Source: Biomphalaria glabrata
Taxonomy: Eukaryota > Mollusca > Gastropoda > Planorbidae
Direction: 5' to 3'
Length of the DNA stretch: 64,000 nucleotides
Assembly (NCBI RefSeq): GCF_947242115.1
Contig: NC_074715.1
Span: forward strand, 51,710,080 to 51,774,079
Position 1 is the stretch's first letter. Each line of letters starts with the position of its first letter. The position numbers and the translations under genes were made by a program. The notes beneath the pieces were generated by a model. The model did not search any database. It saw only the letters and a program-made list of their open reading frames with translations, and had not been told where the DNA came from. Below are positions 33,147 through 45,708 of the stretch, piece after piece.

Positions 33147-33325
33147 AGGATTATTGGATGGCTGCCTGGTCGTGCGGTTTGCGCACTGGACTGTCGTTCA
33201 GATTTATCAATGGTCCCGGGTTCAAACCCTGCCCGCTCCCATCCCCGCCCTCCTGCGGGAGGTTTGGACTAGGAAGTAAACTATCTTCAACTCTGAAGGA
33301 ACATCCGAAACATGTAAACCATTTT
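33147..33325 (+). mobile_element. tRNA-derived SINE, family C, copy 1
   Basis: Head ggatggctgcctggtcgtgc, cgcactggactgtcg, B box cccgggttcaaaccctgcc. The body has ggaggtttggactaggaagt and ggaacatccgaaacatgtaa. The inverted copy at 46710-46862 matches throughout. Confidence 0.9.
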
Positions 33326-34241
33326 TTTTTTACAATTGAAAGAACTATCGCGTTCGGGAATTACCGAATATAATGGATTATTGCTTAATTAAAGAGTAGG
33401 CCTACTAAATATAAATGTCCGGTAAAATTGTGCACATAGTCTTCTAAGTCTAGATTAAATTTAAAGCCTATCATTGAACTTTTTCAATTAAAAAAATATG
33501 GCGTAGTCAACCTTAGTGTACAGAAATTATGCGATAACTTGCAGTTTAAAATTAAAACTATTAAAAGTTTCTTCATTTTCTCAATTTCATTGAACTTAAA
33601 AAGCATTGCTTCGTGATAGGACGACTTTGGCTAGATTGTAAAAATAAGTAGGCCTACATTTGATATACTATCATATACATGTGTAAAATAAAATTCGATC
33701 TCAAAATACCACATACAGTTTGAGAATCACTGTAGTAAAAAAAAAAGGGGGAGGGGAATCTACCGAATTGCAGCACGGGTTATATTTGCTCCTTAATATT
33801 AGTAATAACTTTGTAACAACTACACAATATATGATATAGATCGAGATCTAAATTTCCACATTGGTTGAGATTATTACTATTATTAGCAATGACAAGTCTT
33901 TGCTTTAAATTTTTCTTTAGGCCCCAAATATCATTGTTAAATAATTCTATAGGTCTTGATATATAGTGTCTATATGTACGGATAAGTAGGCCTACATCTT
34001 CCATTAAACTGCAGTTTGTGGGTCTGTTGCTCTGCCTCCAGAATGTAGGCCTAGACTAGGCTTATGCTTTAAGACACTGAGTAATTGACGCCTTAATATT
34101 AACCTCATACCAGAGTTGATCTTAAAAGGATGGGGTGTCAAAATGGGGAGATTCTTTAAAATTGTCACCGTCAGTATAAGGCCTATGTCATACAAATAGG
34201 CCTACTAGATTTATCTAGATCTATATATGGGTCTCAGTAAC
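33326..34241. other. AT-rich spacer, no gene seen
   Basis: The short minus-strand frames at 33780-34195 have no recognisable domain. The sequence contains recurrent taggcctac words. Confidence 0.35.
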
Positions 34242-34249
34242 ACCTTACC

Positions 34250-36070
34250 CAGTGACAAAGCTAGGGTGGTGAGAAGAGGGAGGAGAATTTTAAGATCCCC
34301 CCAGGGCCCCCACTTGAGAGGGGCCCCCACATGTCCTGTTTGGGGTGTCTTGAAAATGTATTTATTTGGTCAAAGGGATGTAACCAAAAGAAATTTCCAC
34401 CTTGCATCTTCCAGTCCTAATTGTCTCTCTTGTTGAAAAAAAAAATAGGTAGATTTTAGTATTATAATTTGAAAGCAAATAAATAATGTATTAAATACAT
34501 AATGCAAATTGTTAATAGTTGTCACATATACAAACACACACACACACACATACATTCAACTTATTTTCTTCATTGTTTAAACAGACTTTTGTAAATTGAT
34601 ATTTATGATACAAATGGAATTTTCCAATTCATTGAAAGAAAATATAGGAATCCAAAAAAAAAATAATTCCTTTTATTTAAAATAAAACATATGTACATAC
34701 AATGGATCAATATAAAATTACATTTGGGATCAGTCTTTATAGAGTTCAATGTTAAAATCAACTATATTTCTGTATATTATATCCAAATCATTTGGATTAA
34801 AAATGACATTATGATACACAGCTTAAAGTCTACTGTTCCATACTAAATTTCTATATTCTGATACAATTATTAAATTTAAAATTATGTATCATTTTATGTT
34901 TAGCTTTAGGCAACTTATTTAAAAGAATAGGTAAATTAATATTCACATAAGGTTTCACAATTTTCCTCTAATAAATCTGTTACAGTATTTACAACATTAC
35001 TAAATAAAGAACTTTCTAAATATAAATGAATATCATTGTCACCATTAACTAGGTGACAAAATTTACAATATTTTACATTTCAATATTTTATTTAATTTAA
35101 TGTACATTGTATTTTTTTTTTAATTTATATTTTATTTAAAACTTTTCTATCCTACATTGTATAATCCTTCTGTATATTCTGTATAATTCTATTTAGGATT
35201 TTGTTGTCGTAAGTGGCTTTTAAATACGTGTTCCATATAAGTATACTATACTCTGCTAATAAAATCAAATTCATATCTTTAAGTTTTTTACTTTCTACTT
35301 TGGGTATTTTATTTAAAAATATTGCTAGGCCTATGTTGATTTTGACATGGCTGTTGGCATTTAAAATATTTGACAGAGTTTCTCTCACAATAGTGAAGTT
35401 TGGACACTCCGCAAACAAATGTTTTTTTAGTTTGTTATTTTCCACCCCGCATAGTTTACATGTGTGGCCTGCCCTGTCCTTACCCCCTCTTCTTTATTGG
35501 GGTCATCCCATAAATTAGCCTGTAGGTCACCTCCCGTGCTTTCGGAGTTATGTTTTTATTGTGTAATTGCGTGAATGTGTCTGTGTGTGTATTAAACACT
35601 ATTCCTAATTCCCTCCCCCATTTTATTCTAAGCTCTAAATTTTCTCAAAGTGTATGTCTAAGTGATGTGTAAATGTTTTTAGTTTTATGGTGTATAAGAT
35701 TTTCGTTGTTTTGTAGGTGTCTGGTTAGTGATCTGTAAAAGGGTGGACGTGGGTGCCATAAAAGTGAGGTGTGTTGTTTTGGATGGGGAGAATTTTGTTG
35801 AGCCTTAAACCAAAATAGTATAAGGTTAAGGGGAAGTTTTCAGGACACCTAACTACCCTACCGATACATTTTAAACGAAGTTCTTTAATTTTTGTTTTGA
35901 TATCTTGTAGGCTTATCCCCCCATCTTTTTTATCTTGTATTAGTGTGTTTTGTTTGATACTAGTGTATGTGTTTCTGAAAATAAATTTTCTAATGATTTT
36001 GTATATATTTTTTTAAAGGGCCCCAAAGAGGTCAATCCCCCGGGCCCCCAAAGCTCTAGCTACGCCCCTG
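34250..36070. mobile_element. hAT-like element, 1.8 kb, perfect 8-bp target duplication
   Basis: It begins CAGTGACAAAGCTAGGGTGG and ends CTAGCTACGCCCCTG, which inverts to CAGGGGCGTAGCTAG. The flanks are accttacc on both sides (34242-34249 and 36071-36078). Just inside both ends are GGGCCCC-type stretches. No hAT transposase is visible. The interior carries a minus-strand LINE remnant (35140-36000), which either inserted into a shorter MITE or was captured with it. Confidence 0.85.
35140..36000 (-). pseudogene. LINE C-terminal region with zinc-binding motif, inside the hAT-like element
   Basis: On the minus strand the frames read KDGGISLQDIKTKIKELRLK, then AGHTCKLCGVENNKLKKHLF followed by AECP, a CxxC...H...C motif after a GG-I-L-D segment. 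It continues with LAEYSILIWNTYLKATYDN. This layout is that of the C-terminal part of L1/Tx1-like non-LTR reverse transcriptases. The reverse transcriptase core is absent and frames are broken. Confidence 0.7.
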
Positions 36071-36284
36071 ACCTTACCAATCCGATATATATCTATATTT
36101 AAATAGTTGCTGCTTAGTATGGTGAATTTATTCGGAAACAGTTTTCATAAACTAGAACTTTTTACTCACTTTTTTTTTCTTGTTGGAAACTTATTACAAT
36201 TACGTAATCATTATATAATTATAATCATTAAAAATAGAACCCAATAGGTTTATTAATTTCCGCTTTAAATCTAAAACTGTTGTT

Positions 36285-36321
36285 GCGTCCCCTATTCTCC
36301 CGTGCAGACGACCCGATTTTG
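36285..36321 (+). ncRNA. Possible first exon of the 36-46 kb locus
   Basis: A short GC-richer island (tctcccgtgcagacgac) ends ATTTTG|GTGAGA, a good GT donor. It directly precedes the run of exon-like modules on the same strand. A 17-bp identical word lies at 7431-7447. Assignment as a first exon is inference. Confidence 0.3.
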
Positions 36322-36807
36322 GTGAGATTTTCGTGCGCTGTTCACATACGTCGTGGGAGATGTGTAGAAACTCTCAGACAGAAGTTGTCTATGGCCAAGA
36401 TGACATTATAAATCTAGATCTAGAAAGTAGACTATTTTAATTCATTGTGAGTGGATTGATTTATTTTTACATTAAATTAAATTTATTGTGCGGTGCAATG
36501 GTAGGCCTATCAATGGATTATTGAGTTGATTATTAATATTAATCAATTCTTTGGGTTATAATCGTTTCATTTCATTGAATCTACTTAAGTTAATCTAGTC
36601 TAGACGTCTAGTATAGAATCTGCAAAGGAGAGAAATCTCCATTCAACGGAATAGGTTTTGAAAAGTCTACAATTCTAGGTTTTCGCGGAACATGTCAGGG
36701 TTTTCAGCAGAATTCAGAAATAGCAGTAAAATTTCCTATTTCTCTACAAAGACATAAAGTCAACAACTTTGGTATGGTAACTCAATTCATCACATTTTAT
36801 TTTTCAG

Positions 36808-39800
36808 AAGATGTTGCACTCTATTGGAGTATTGCTCTAGAAATAGAGCAGTCTATACATCAATGGAACCAGCTCCATAGAGTAACATTTTTTTTTTTTT
36901 CAGGCAAGTTTTTCTTTTAGATCTAAATATTTTGAACATTTTACAATTAACTTCATTGTTTTATTAGAAGCATGCATAGCTAGATCTATATACAGAACAG
37001 GCAAACTATGACACTACTGATAAACTTCAGAAAAGCAAGTAATCTTTTCATTTTTGTTACCTTTAAGCATGTTACTTTTGTTAGTTTCAGTGTTCAAATA
37101 ACATGTCAAGAATAATTTTCTTAGTTCTCTCATTGCTTAGTAATTTTTTTTGTTTGCATAACATTTGTATAACTTTTGATACAACTTTGTTCTTATTGCT
37201 TTGTATTTAGAGATAAGTTAAGTCTCCAAACTAGTTTAGTATTTCGTTCAGCATCCTTTGATTTAAAATTGTTTGGTTGGGAAGTCCAATGCTCTATTTA
37301 CTCATCACATATTTTTTTAGATCCAGTTGTGGAGATCATCCTAGCACTCTAAGACTAAAGGAGCAGACAGATTAATGTGAGGCTAAAGGAGCAGACAGAT
37401 TAAAGAAACAATCTCCTTTGAGTTCTAGTTATCAGCCAGCATGTTGGAAAGTTCATTCGAGGCAAGTTGTTCCTTTTCAATTTTACAATTGTTATTTTTT
37501 AAATGTACTTTATTTTGTATAGGCTACATAATGCAGAACAGTCAAGATATATTGCATGATATTGCATGCTAATTGAGAATGTTTGTTTCCAATGTTGAAA
37601 TAACATTTTAACATTTAAGAATAATTTCTGAGTTAGTTCACTTAATGTCAATTTTTTTTTTCTTGTTAGTACAATTTCGATGAATTCCATTGTTCAAACT
37701 AGTTTAGTACACATTCCATTATCTCTAGTAAGACATCATTTTTTATTAGGTAGCCCAGTGCTGAATCCCTTCATCATCATATAAAAATTTTTTTCAGATC
37801 AAGCCTCAGAGTACATCCAAGCATTGTTGCATACAGCCTCAGAGTACATCCAAGCATTGTTGCATTCAGCATAAAGATGAATGGAACCATTATCTAATTG
37901 GAACAGCAGCACACATGTCCACAACTCTTTTTCTTTTAAAGGCAAGTACTCTTTAAAATTAGTATGATTTACCCATTAAAAACACAATTTTATTTTCTTT
38001 GATATATGCATAGTACAGAACAGGGAAGCTATAAACTGATTATGTAGTTCGACAAAGCAAGTAATTTTTTTTTTGTTTTATGCATGCTAATTGAGAATGT
38101 TATTTTTCCAGTAACCTTTGAAGAATAATTTTCTAAATTCTCTGTGTTTTTGTTAATTACTCTTTTGTTGGTGTAACCTTGTTACAACTTTATTTCTGTC
38201 CCATAACATTTAAAAGCAAGATTTAGGAGTTATCAAAATGTTTATTTAAAAATTCCATTATTTCCATATAAAAAGACTTAGACACATCTTTGATTAGATC
38301 TTATTACAAATTTTTTTTTCTTTTGTCACAATCATCTTTAAATTTTACAGATTGGGCTGCATATAACATTCTAGCACTCTAAAGCAGGATATTGTTGAAT
38401 GAAACCACCATCTTCTAGGAACAGACTAAATATCAAAAACATGTTAATATTTTCTTCAAAGATGTCCAAAAGTCTTTTCTGCCTTAAGGCAAGTAGTCTT
38501 TTTAAAGTACTCTAATTAAGATATTAAAAGTTAATTGTTTCTTTTGACCTATGCATAGTACAGAATATAGAGAAAATGAAACTACTGATAAAACTCAGCA
38601 AAGCAAGTATAATCCTCCTTTTTTATGTTCTTTATAAACTTTTAATTTATGCATGCTAATTGAGAATATGTTCCAATAACACATTCTAAGAATATTTCTA
38701 ATATTTTCCACATTATCTTAATCATGATTCAAGATTATTCTTCTGGCATAGCATTTATAGAGCAAGATCTATTCCTAAATATACAACTGACATTCTTTTA
38801 TCTCCACTAAGACTTAAACACATATTTGGTTAAACAGCCTAATGCTTATGTCATTCATTCATCACATTTCATAATATTCTTCAGATCAAGTTTTGCAGAG
38901 AAGATTTAGTTTCATAAAAGAAATCAGCATACTGATTAATGGAACCAAACAGGAACAGGCAGAATATAAAACTACAACAGATGTAACAAGTTTTGTTCTA
39001 AAGGGCAAGTAGTCTTTTACAATGCCTTGTATTAGCTGTATAAACTTAACTTTGTTTCTTTTGATGTATGCATTATATAGGAAAGCTATGAAACTCCAGA
39101 TAAACACCTGCAAAGATAGTAATATATTTATTTTTTTCTCTTGGTTTTTGCATGCAAGTTGAGAATATTTTAGTGTTCAACTAACCTAAAGAAATTTTTT
39201 TTTCAGATTTTTTTGCATGCTTTTAAAATTATTTGTCTAAATTGGTACAACTTTTCTTCACATAAAATTGATAGCTAGAATTATTTAGCAGTTTAGTACA
39301 AATTTGAGTATCACTTTGGCTTTAAACTCATTATCTTTGATTTTGATTTGGCAGCCAAATGCTCTCTCTTCTTGTTTCATATTTTTCAGATGGAGATCCA
39401 GAGTACATCCTATTGCTCTAGAAATAGAGCAGCATACAGACTAATGAAAACAACTTGAGTAAAAAGGCCAACTCGAGTAAAAGGCAAGTCTTGAAAGCTT
39501 CATATAGAGTTCTTTAAGATGTCTAATTTTTTTAATGCTGCTCACATTATTCTGAGACTTCAAAATACTTTGATTTAAACATTAAAAATAAGATTTTCTT
39601 CTTTTAATGTATATGCATAAAATAGAACATTCCAGTTATGAAGCTACAGGTAAACTTCAAGAAAACGTAATCTTTCTAATTATTTTTTATTTTATAAAAT
39701 CTTTAGTTTTCTGCATGACAATTAATGTGTTTTTAATGTTCAAATAAATTAAAATAGTTTTTTGTTTTAATGATTAGTTTACCATGTTGCTAAAAAAGCT

Positions 39801-40090
39801 TTAACACAAATTCTATATCTTAACAGAGCATTTAAAGAACTATTTTAATTCAATAATATATACAACTAGCTTAGTACAAATTCCAGTCAGTATCTCCACT
39901 AAGACATACACTTATCTTCATTTAGGCAGCCCATTCATTATTATATTTAAATTCAGGCTGGGATGCAGAGTATTTACTACTGATAGTCAATCAGTACCCT
40001 TGACTTGTATATATAGCCACACACAGGTCAAATAATAGAAACTGCATATCAAGAATTACAGTAAGGGTGTCCACATTTTTTCTCCTTGAG
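36808..40090 (+). ncRNA. Diverged exon-like modules with GC donors (seven, about 530 bp each)
   Basis: Candidate exons, each after a pyrimidine-rich run ending in AG and each followed by GCAAGT: 36808-36903, 37321-37461, 37798-37941, 38351-38488, 38885-39004, 39390-39483 and 39957-40090. Between them, short elements starting after tgcatag (36980-37034, 38014-38056, 38559-38602) also run into GCAAGTA, and later modules hold decayed versions. Exon parts share phrases such as agagtacatcc, ctctagaaatagagcag and gattaatggaacca, and introns share gcatgctaattgagaatg. The sequence has diverged widely while the junction words persist. Frames are closed in all phases, so a non-coding transcript is the simplest reading. 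Sequence alone does not prove transcription. Confidence 0.5.
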
Positions 40091-40779
40091 GCAAGTAGTT
40101 TTTGAAAGTAGTAGGATTAAGCAAATTCAACTTTGTTTCCTTGGATGTATGCATAATAAAAGATAGTACTGTCATTATTATTACAATTTTAAGCATTCTA
40201 ATTGAAAGTGTTGCCAGTACTCACAAAAACCTAACCCTATTCACTATCATTGTTATAATATTTTTCAGTAAAGCAATGTACAGATCATTTAGACCTTATC
40301 TAATGAGCAAAAGGCTAGACCTAAAAACTGCATATAAAAATTAATACATATATATTTTTTTTTTGTCTTCTCATATGCCTTTTGTTTTTCATTTGCTTTT
40401 CTTTGCAAGTTCTTTCCATGTTAAATCATTGCAATAAATTGTAATAGAAACTCTCATTGCAGATTAAGATACAAACTAATTGCTCCTGTAGCAGTTCATT
40501 GGTCAATTCAGTAGAGGAAAAGAGAACTGAAAAAATATGTTGGAGTCATTTACATTTATATATATATATATATATATATATAGCTGTAAATCATTTCTTC
40601 ACTATTTTGACAAAATGAGTTCATATTTTATTTGATCACTTATTTACGCATTTAAACTTAATGGAAGCCACAATCTGGATAAATGACTATGTGCATTTAC
40701 TTTTAAATGCAGATAATCTCAAACTAATTCTATCACAGGGTAACATCTGTCTGCCAGTTGCTCCAGTGTATATGAAGAC

Positions 40780-41060
40780 CGCTTCAAGTTAGCCAACCTG
40801 CCTAGTCAATCAGTACCCTTGAATTGTAATGGACATAATGAAAGACTGTTGTTCCAAGACAAGTTAGTCGGTACCCTTGTCATGTAATGAACACGTGAAA
40901 GACTGCTGCTCCAGAAACTAGACAGAACCCTTGGTTAGAATGGACACATGAAAGAAGCCTGCTCCAGTTTAACCACCCTAACAAGCTAGACAGAACCCTT
41001 GTTTAGAATGGACATCTGAAAGAAGCCTGCTCCAAATGAGCCACCCTGCTAAGTGAGTCT
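40780..41060 (+). repeat. Four imperfect 55-68 bp repeats
   Basis: Blocks starting gtcaatcagtacccttg, gtcggtacccttg and gacagaacccttg (twice) each continue with aatggacat- and gaaag-type phrases and end in gctcca. The last unit runs into GCTAA|GTGAGT, a possible GT donor. A related phrase (gtcaatcagtacccttgac) is in the exon-like part at 39957-40090. Confidence 0.7.
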
Positions 41061-41163
41061 TGTAATGTATATTTCATAATTGTGATGTTCCAACTGTCAG
41101 CAATCTGCCAAGGGAGATCATTTGGTTAATGTTCTCTGCAGTGTCCCTTTTTATTTTTTTCAG

Positions 41164-44100
41164 CTGATGCATCTGACTGTGGAATAAAGCACTTAAAATA
41201 GACATACAGATATCCCTTGCTGGAAATCCTTGCTATAAATCCCTGATAATGTTACAGTGGTAATTAAATTTTTTTAATAAAATGTATTAGTTAAAACTTT
41301 TATACATATTGCTTACTGTTTCTCTGCATAGTGTCACTTATTTTTTTCAGCTGATGCATTTGTCTGTTACATAAAGCCCTAAAAAAGACATACAGAAATC
41401 CCTTGCTGGAGGTGCCTGCTAGAAATCCTGCTTCAAATCCCTGGCAATGATATTTTGGCAAGTAGTTAATGAAATTAATTTTAATAGATATTAAATATCT
41501 TGAACATTATTTTGCTTCTGTTTCTCTGCATAGTGTCCCTTTTTATGTTTTCAGCTGATGCATTTGTGTGTGGAATAAAGCGCTTAAATTGACATACAGA
41601 AATCCCATGCTGCAGGTGCATGCTAGAAATCCCTTGCTGGAGGTGCCTGCTAGAAATCCCTTGCTGTAGGTGCCTGCTAGAAAACCCTTGCTGTAGGTGC
41701 CTGCTAGAAATCCCTTGCTGGAGGTACCTGCTAGAAATCCCTTGCTGGAGGTGCCTGCTAGAAATACCTTGCTGGAGGTGCCTGCTAGAAATACCTTGCT
41801 TCAAATCCCTGGCAATGATGTTTTGGCAAGTAGTTTTTCAAATTTAATTTAATAGATATAAAATATCCTGAACATTACTTTGCTTCTGTTTCTCTGCATA
41901 GTGTCCCTTTTTATGTTTTCAGCTGCTGGATTTGTCTGAGGAATAAAGCACTTAAATAGACATACAGAAATCCCTTGCTGGTGGTGCCTGCTAGAAATCC
42001 CTTGCTGGAGGTGCCTGTTAGAAATCCTTTGCTGGATGTGACTGCTAGAAATCCCTTGCTGGAGGTGCCTGCTAGAAATCCCTTGCTTGAGGTGCCTGCT
42101 AGAAATAACCTTCTGGAGGTGCCTGCTAGAAATCCCTTGCTTGTTGTGACTGCTAGAAATCCCCTGCTTCAAATCCCTGGCAATGATATTTTGGCAAGTA
42201 GTTTATGAAATTAATTTTAATAGATATTAAATATCTTGAACATTATTTTGCTTCTGTTTCTCTGCATAGTGTCCCTTTTTATGTTTTCAGCTCCTGGATT
42301 TGTCTGTGGAATAAAGCACCTAAAATAGACATACAGAAATCCCTTGCTGGTGGTGCCTGCTAGAAATCCCTTGCTGGAGGTGCCTGCTAGAAATCCTTTG
42401 CTGGATGTGACTGCTAGAAATCCCTTGCTTGATGTGACTGCTAGAAATCCCCTGCTTCAAATCCCTGGCAATGATATTTTGGCAAGTAGTTTATGAAATT
42501 AATTTTAATAGATATTGAATATCTTGAACATTATTTTGCTTCTGTTTCTCTGCATAGTGTCCCTTTTTATGTTTTCAGCTGATGCATTTGTGTGTGGAAT
42601 AAAGCGCTTAAATTGACATACAGAAATCCCATGCTGCAGGTGCATGCTAGAAATCCCTTGCTGGAGGTGCCTGCTAGAAATCCCTTGCTGTAGGTGCCTG
42701 CTAGAAAACCCTTGCTGGAGGTGCCTGCTAGAAATCCCTTGCTGGAGGTGCCTGCTAGAAATACCTTGCTGGAGGTGCCTGCTAGAAATACCTTGCTTCA
42801 AATCCCTGGCAATGATGTTTTGGCAAGTAGTTTTTCAAATTTAATTTAATAGATATAAAATATCCTGAACATTACTTTGCTTCTGTTTCTCTGCATAGTG
42901 TCCCTTTTTATGTTTTCAGCTGCTGGATTTGTCTGAGGAATAAAGCACTTAAATAGACATACAGAAATCCCTTGCTGGTGGTGCCTGCTAGAAATCCCTT
43001 GCTGGAGGTGCCTGTTAGAAATCCTTTGCTGGATGTGACTGCTAGAAATCCCTTGCTGGAGGTGCCTGCTAGAAATCCCTTGCTTGAGGTGCCTGCTAGA
43101 AATAACCTTCTGGAGGTGCCTGCTAGAAATCCCTTGCTTGTTGTGACTGCTAGAAATCCCCTGCTTCAAATCCCTGGCAATGATATTTTGGCAAGTAGTT
43201 TATGAAATTAATTTTAATAGATATTAAATATCTTGAACATTATTTTGCTTCTGTTTCTCTGCATAGTGTCCCTTTTTATGTTTTCAGCTCCTGGATTTGT
43301 CTGTGGAATAAAGCACCTAAAATAGACATACAGAAATCCCTTGCTGGTGGTGCCTGCTAGAAATCCCTTGCTGGAGGTGCCTGCTAGAAATCCTTTGCTG
43401 GATGTGACTGCTAGAAATCCCTTGCTTGATGTGACTGCTAGAAATCCCCTGCTTCAAATCCCTGGCAATGATATTTTGGCAAGTAGTTTATGAAATTAAT
43501 TTTAATAGATATTGAATATCTTGAACATTATTTTGCTTCTGTTTCTCTGCATAGTGTCCCTTTTTATGTTTTCAGCTGATGCATTTGTGTGTGGAATAAA
43601 GCGCTTAAATTGACATACAGAAATCCCATGCTGCAGGTGCATGCTAGAAATCCCTTGCTGTAGGTGCCTGCTAGAAAACCCTTGCTGGAGGTGCCTGCTA
43701 GAAATCCCTTGCTGGAGGTGCCTGCTAGAAATACCTTGCTGGAGGTGCCTGCTAGAAATACCTTGCTTCAAATCCCTGGCAATGATGTTTTGGCAAGTAG
43801 TTTTTCAAATTTAATTTAATAGATATAAAATATCCTGAACATTACTTTGCTTCTGTTTCTCTGCATAGTGTCCCTTTTTATGTTTTCAGCTGCTGGATTT
43901 GTCTGAGGAATAAAGCACTTAAATAGACATACAGAAATCCCTTGCTGGTGGTGCCTGCTAGAAATCCCTTGCTGGAGGTGCCTGTTAGAAATCCTTTGCT
44001 GGATGTGACTGCTAGAAATCCCTTGCTGGAGGTGCCTGCTAGAAATCCCTTGCTTGAGGTGCCTGCTAGAAATAACCTTCTGGAGGTGCCTGCTAGAAAT

Positions 44101-45708
44101 CCCTTGCTTGTTGTGACTGCTAGAAATCCCCTGCTTCAAATCCCTGGCAATGATATTTTGGCAAGTAGTTTATGAAATTAATTTTAATAGATATTAAATA
44201 TCTTGAACATTATTTTGCTTCTGTTTCTCTGCATAGTGTCCCTTTTTATGTTTTCAGCTCCTGGATTTGTCTGTGGAATAAAGCACCTAAAATAGACATA
44301 CAGAAATCCCTTGCTGGTGGTGCCTGCTAGAAATCCCTTGCTGGAGGTGCCTGCTAGAAATCCTTTGCTGGATGTGACTGCTAGAAATCCCTTGCTTGAT
44401 GTGACTGCTAGAAATCCCCTGCTTCAAATCCCTGGCAATGATATTTTGGCAAGTAGTTTATGAAATTAATTTTAATAGATATTGAATATCTTGAACATTA
44501 TTTTGCTTCTGTTTCTCTGCATAGTGTCGCTTTTTATGTTTTTAGCTGATGCAATTTTCTGTGGAATAAAGCACCTAAAATAGACATACAGATATCCTAT
44601 ACTGCAGGTGCCTGCTAGAAATCCCTTGCTGGAGGTGCCTGCTAGAAATCCCTTGCTTGAGGAGCCTGCTAGAAATCCCTTGCTGGAGGTGCCTGCTAGA
44701 AATCCCTTGCTAGATGTGACTGCTAGAAATCCCCTGCTTCAAATCCCTGGCAACGATATTTTGGCAAGTAGTTAAAGAAATTAATTTTAATAGATATTAA
44801 ATATCTTGAACATTATTTTGCTTCTGTTTCTCTGCATAGTGTCGTTTTTCATGTTTTCAGCTGATGCATTTGTGTGTGGAATAAAGCACTTAAATAGACA
44901 TATAGAAATCCCATACTGCAGGTGCCTGCTAGAAATCCCTTGCTGGAGGTGCCTGCTAGAAATCCCTGCTTCAAATTCATGGCAATGATATCTTGGCAAG
45001 TAGTTTATGAAATTAATTTTAATAGATATTAAATATCTTGAACATTTTTTTGCTTCTGTTTCTCTGCATAGTGTCCCTTTTTATGTTTTCAGCTGATGCA
45101 ATTTTCTGTGGAATAAAGCACCTAAAATAGATAAAGAAATCTTTTGCTGGAGATGCCTGCTACTGCTGGAGGTGCCTGCTAGAAATCCCTTGCTTGATGT
45201 GACTGCTAGAAATCCCCTGCTTCAAATCCCTGGCAATGATCATTTCGGCAAGTAGTTTTTCAAATTAAATTTAATAGATATAAAATATCCTGAACATTAT
45301 TTTGCTTCTGTTTCTCTGCATAGTGTCCCTTTTTATGTTTTCAGCTGATGCATTTGTGTGTGGAATAAAGCACTGAAATAGACATACAGAAATCCCTTGC
45401 TTGAGGTGCCTGCTACTGCTGGAGGTGCCTGCTAGAAATCCCTTGCTTGAGGTGCCTGCTAGAAATCCCTGCTTCAATCTCATGGCAATGATATCTTGGC
45501 AAGTAGTTTATGAAATTAATTTTAATAGATATTAAATATCTTGAACATTTTTTTGCTTCTGTTTCTCTGCATAGTGTCCCTTTTTATGTTTTCAGCTGAT
45601 GCAATTTTCTGTGGAATAAAGCACCTAAAATAGACAAAGAAATCCTTTGCTGGGAATGTCTTGCTAGAAATCCCTTGCTGGGAATCCATTGTGAGTTATT
45701 TTGGCAAG
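41164..45708 (+). ncRNA. Array of exon-like modules with constant 96-99 bp GC-AG spacers
   Basis: About fifteen modules. Each starts after ttttatgttttcag with CTGATGCATTTG or a variant, includes ggaataaagc and gacatacagaaat, then carries one to eight 27-bp units (ctggaggtgcctgctagaaa plus tcccttg). It ends TTCAAATCCCTGGCAATGAT then ATTTTG|GCAAGTAG. Intron-like spacers (for example 41458-41554, 41826-41922, 42193-42290, 42482-42578) are 96-99 bp throughout. Exon-like parts are 107-271 nt, and comparable ones differ by 27 bp (271, 244, 217). Three modules together form a higher-order unit of about 1.0 kb repeated near-identically three times (41.59, 42.62 and 43.61 kb). Sense frames are mostly closed soon after CTGATG. 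Antisense frames of 89-107 residues span modules. I rate the array as certain and its splicing as a hypothesis. Confidence 0.55.
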
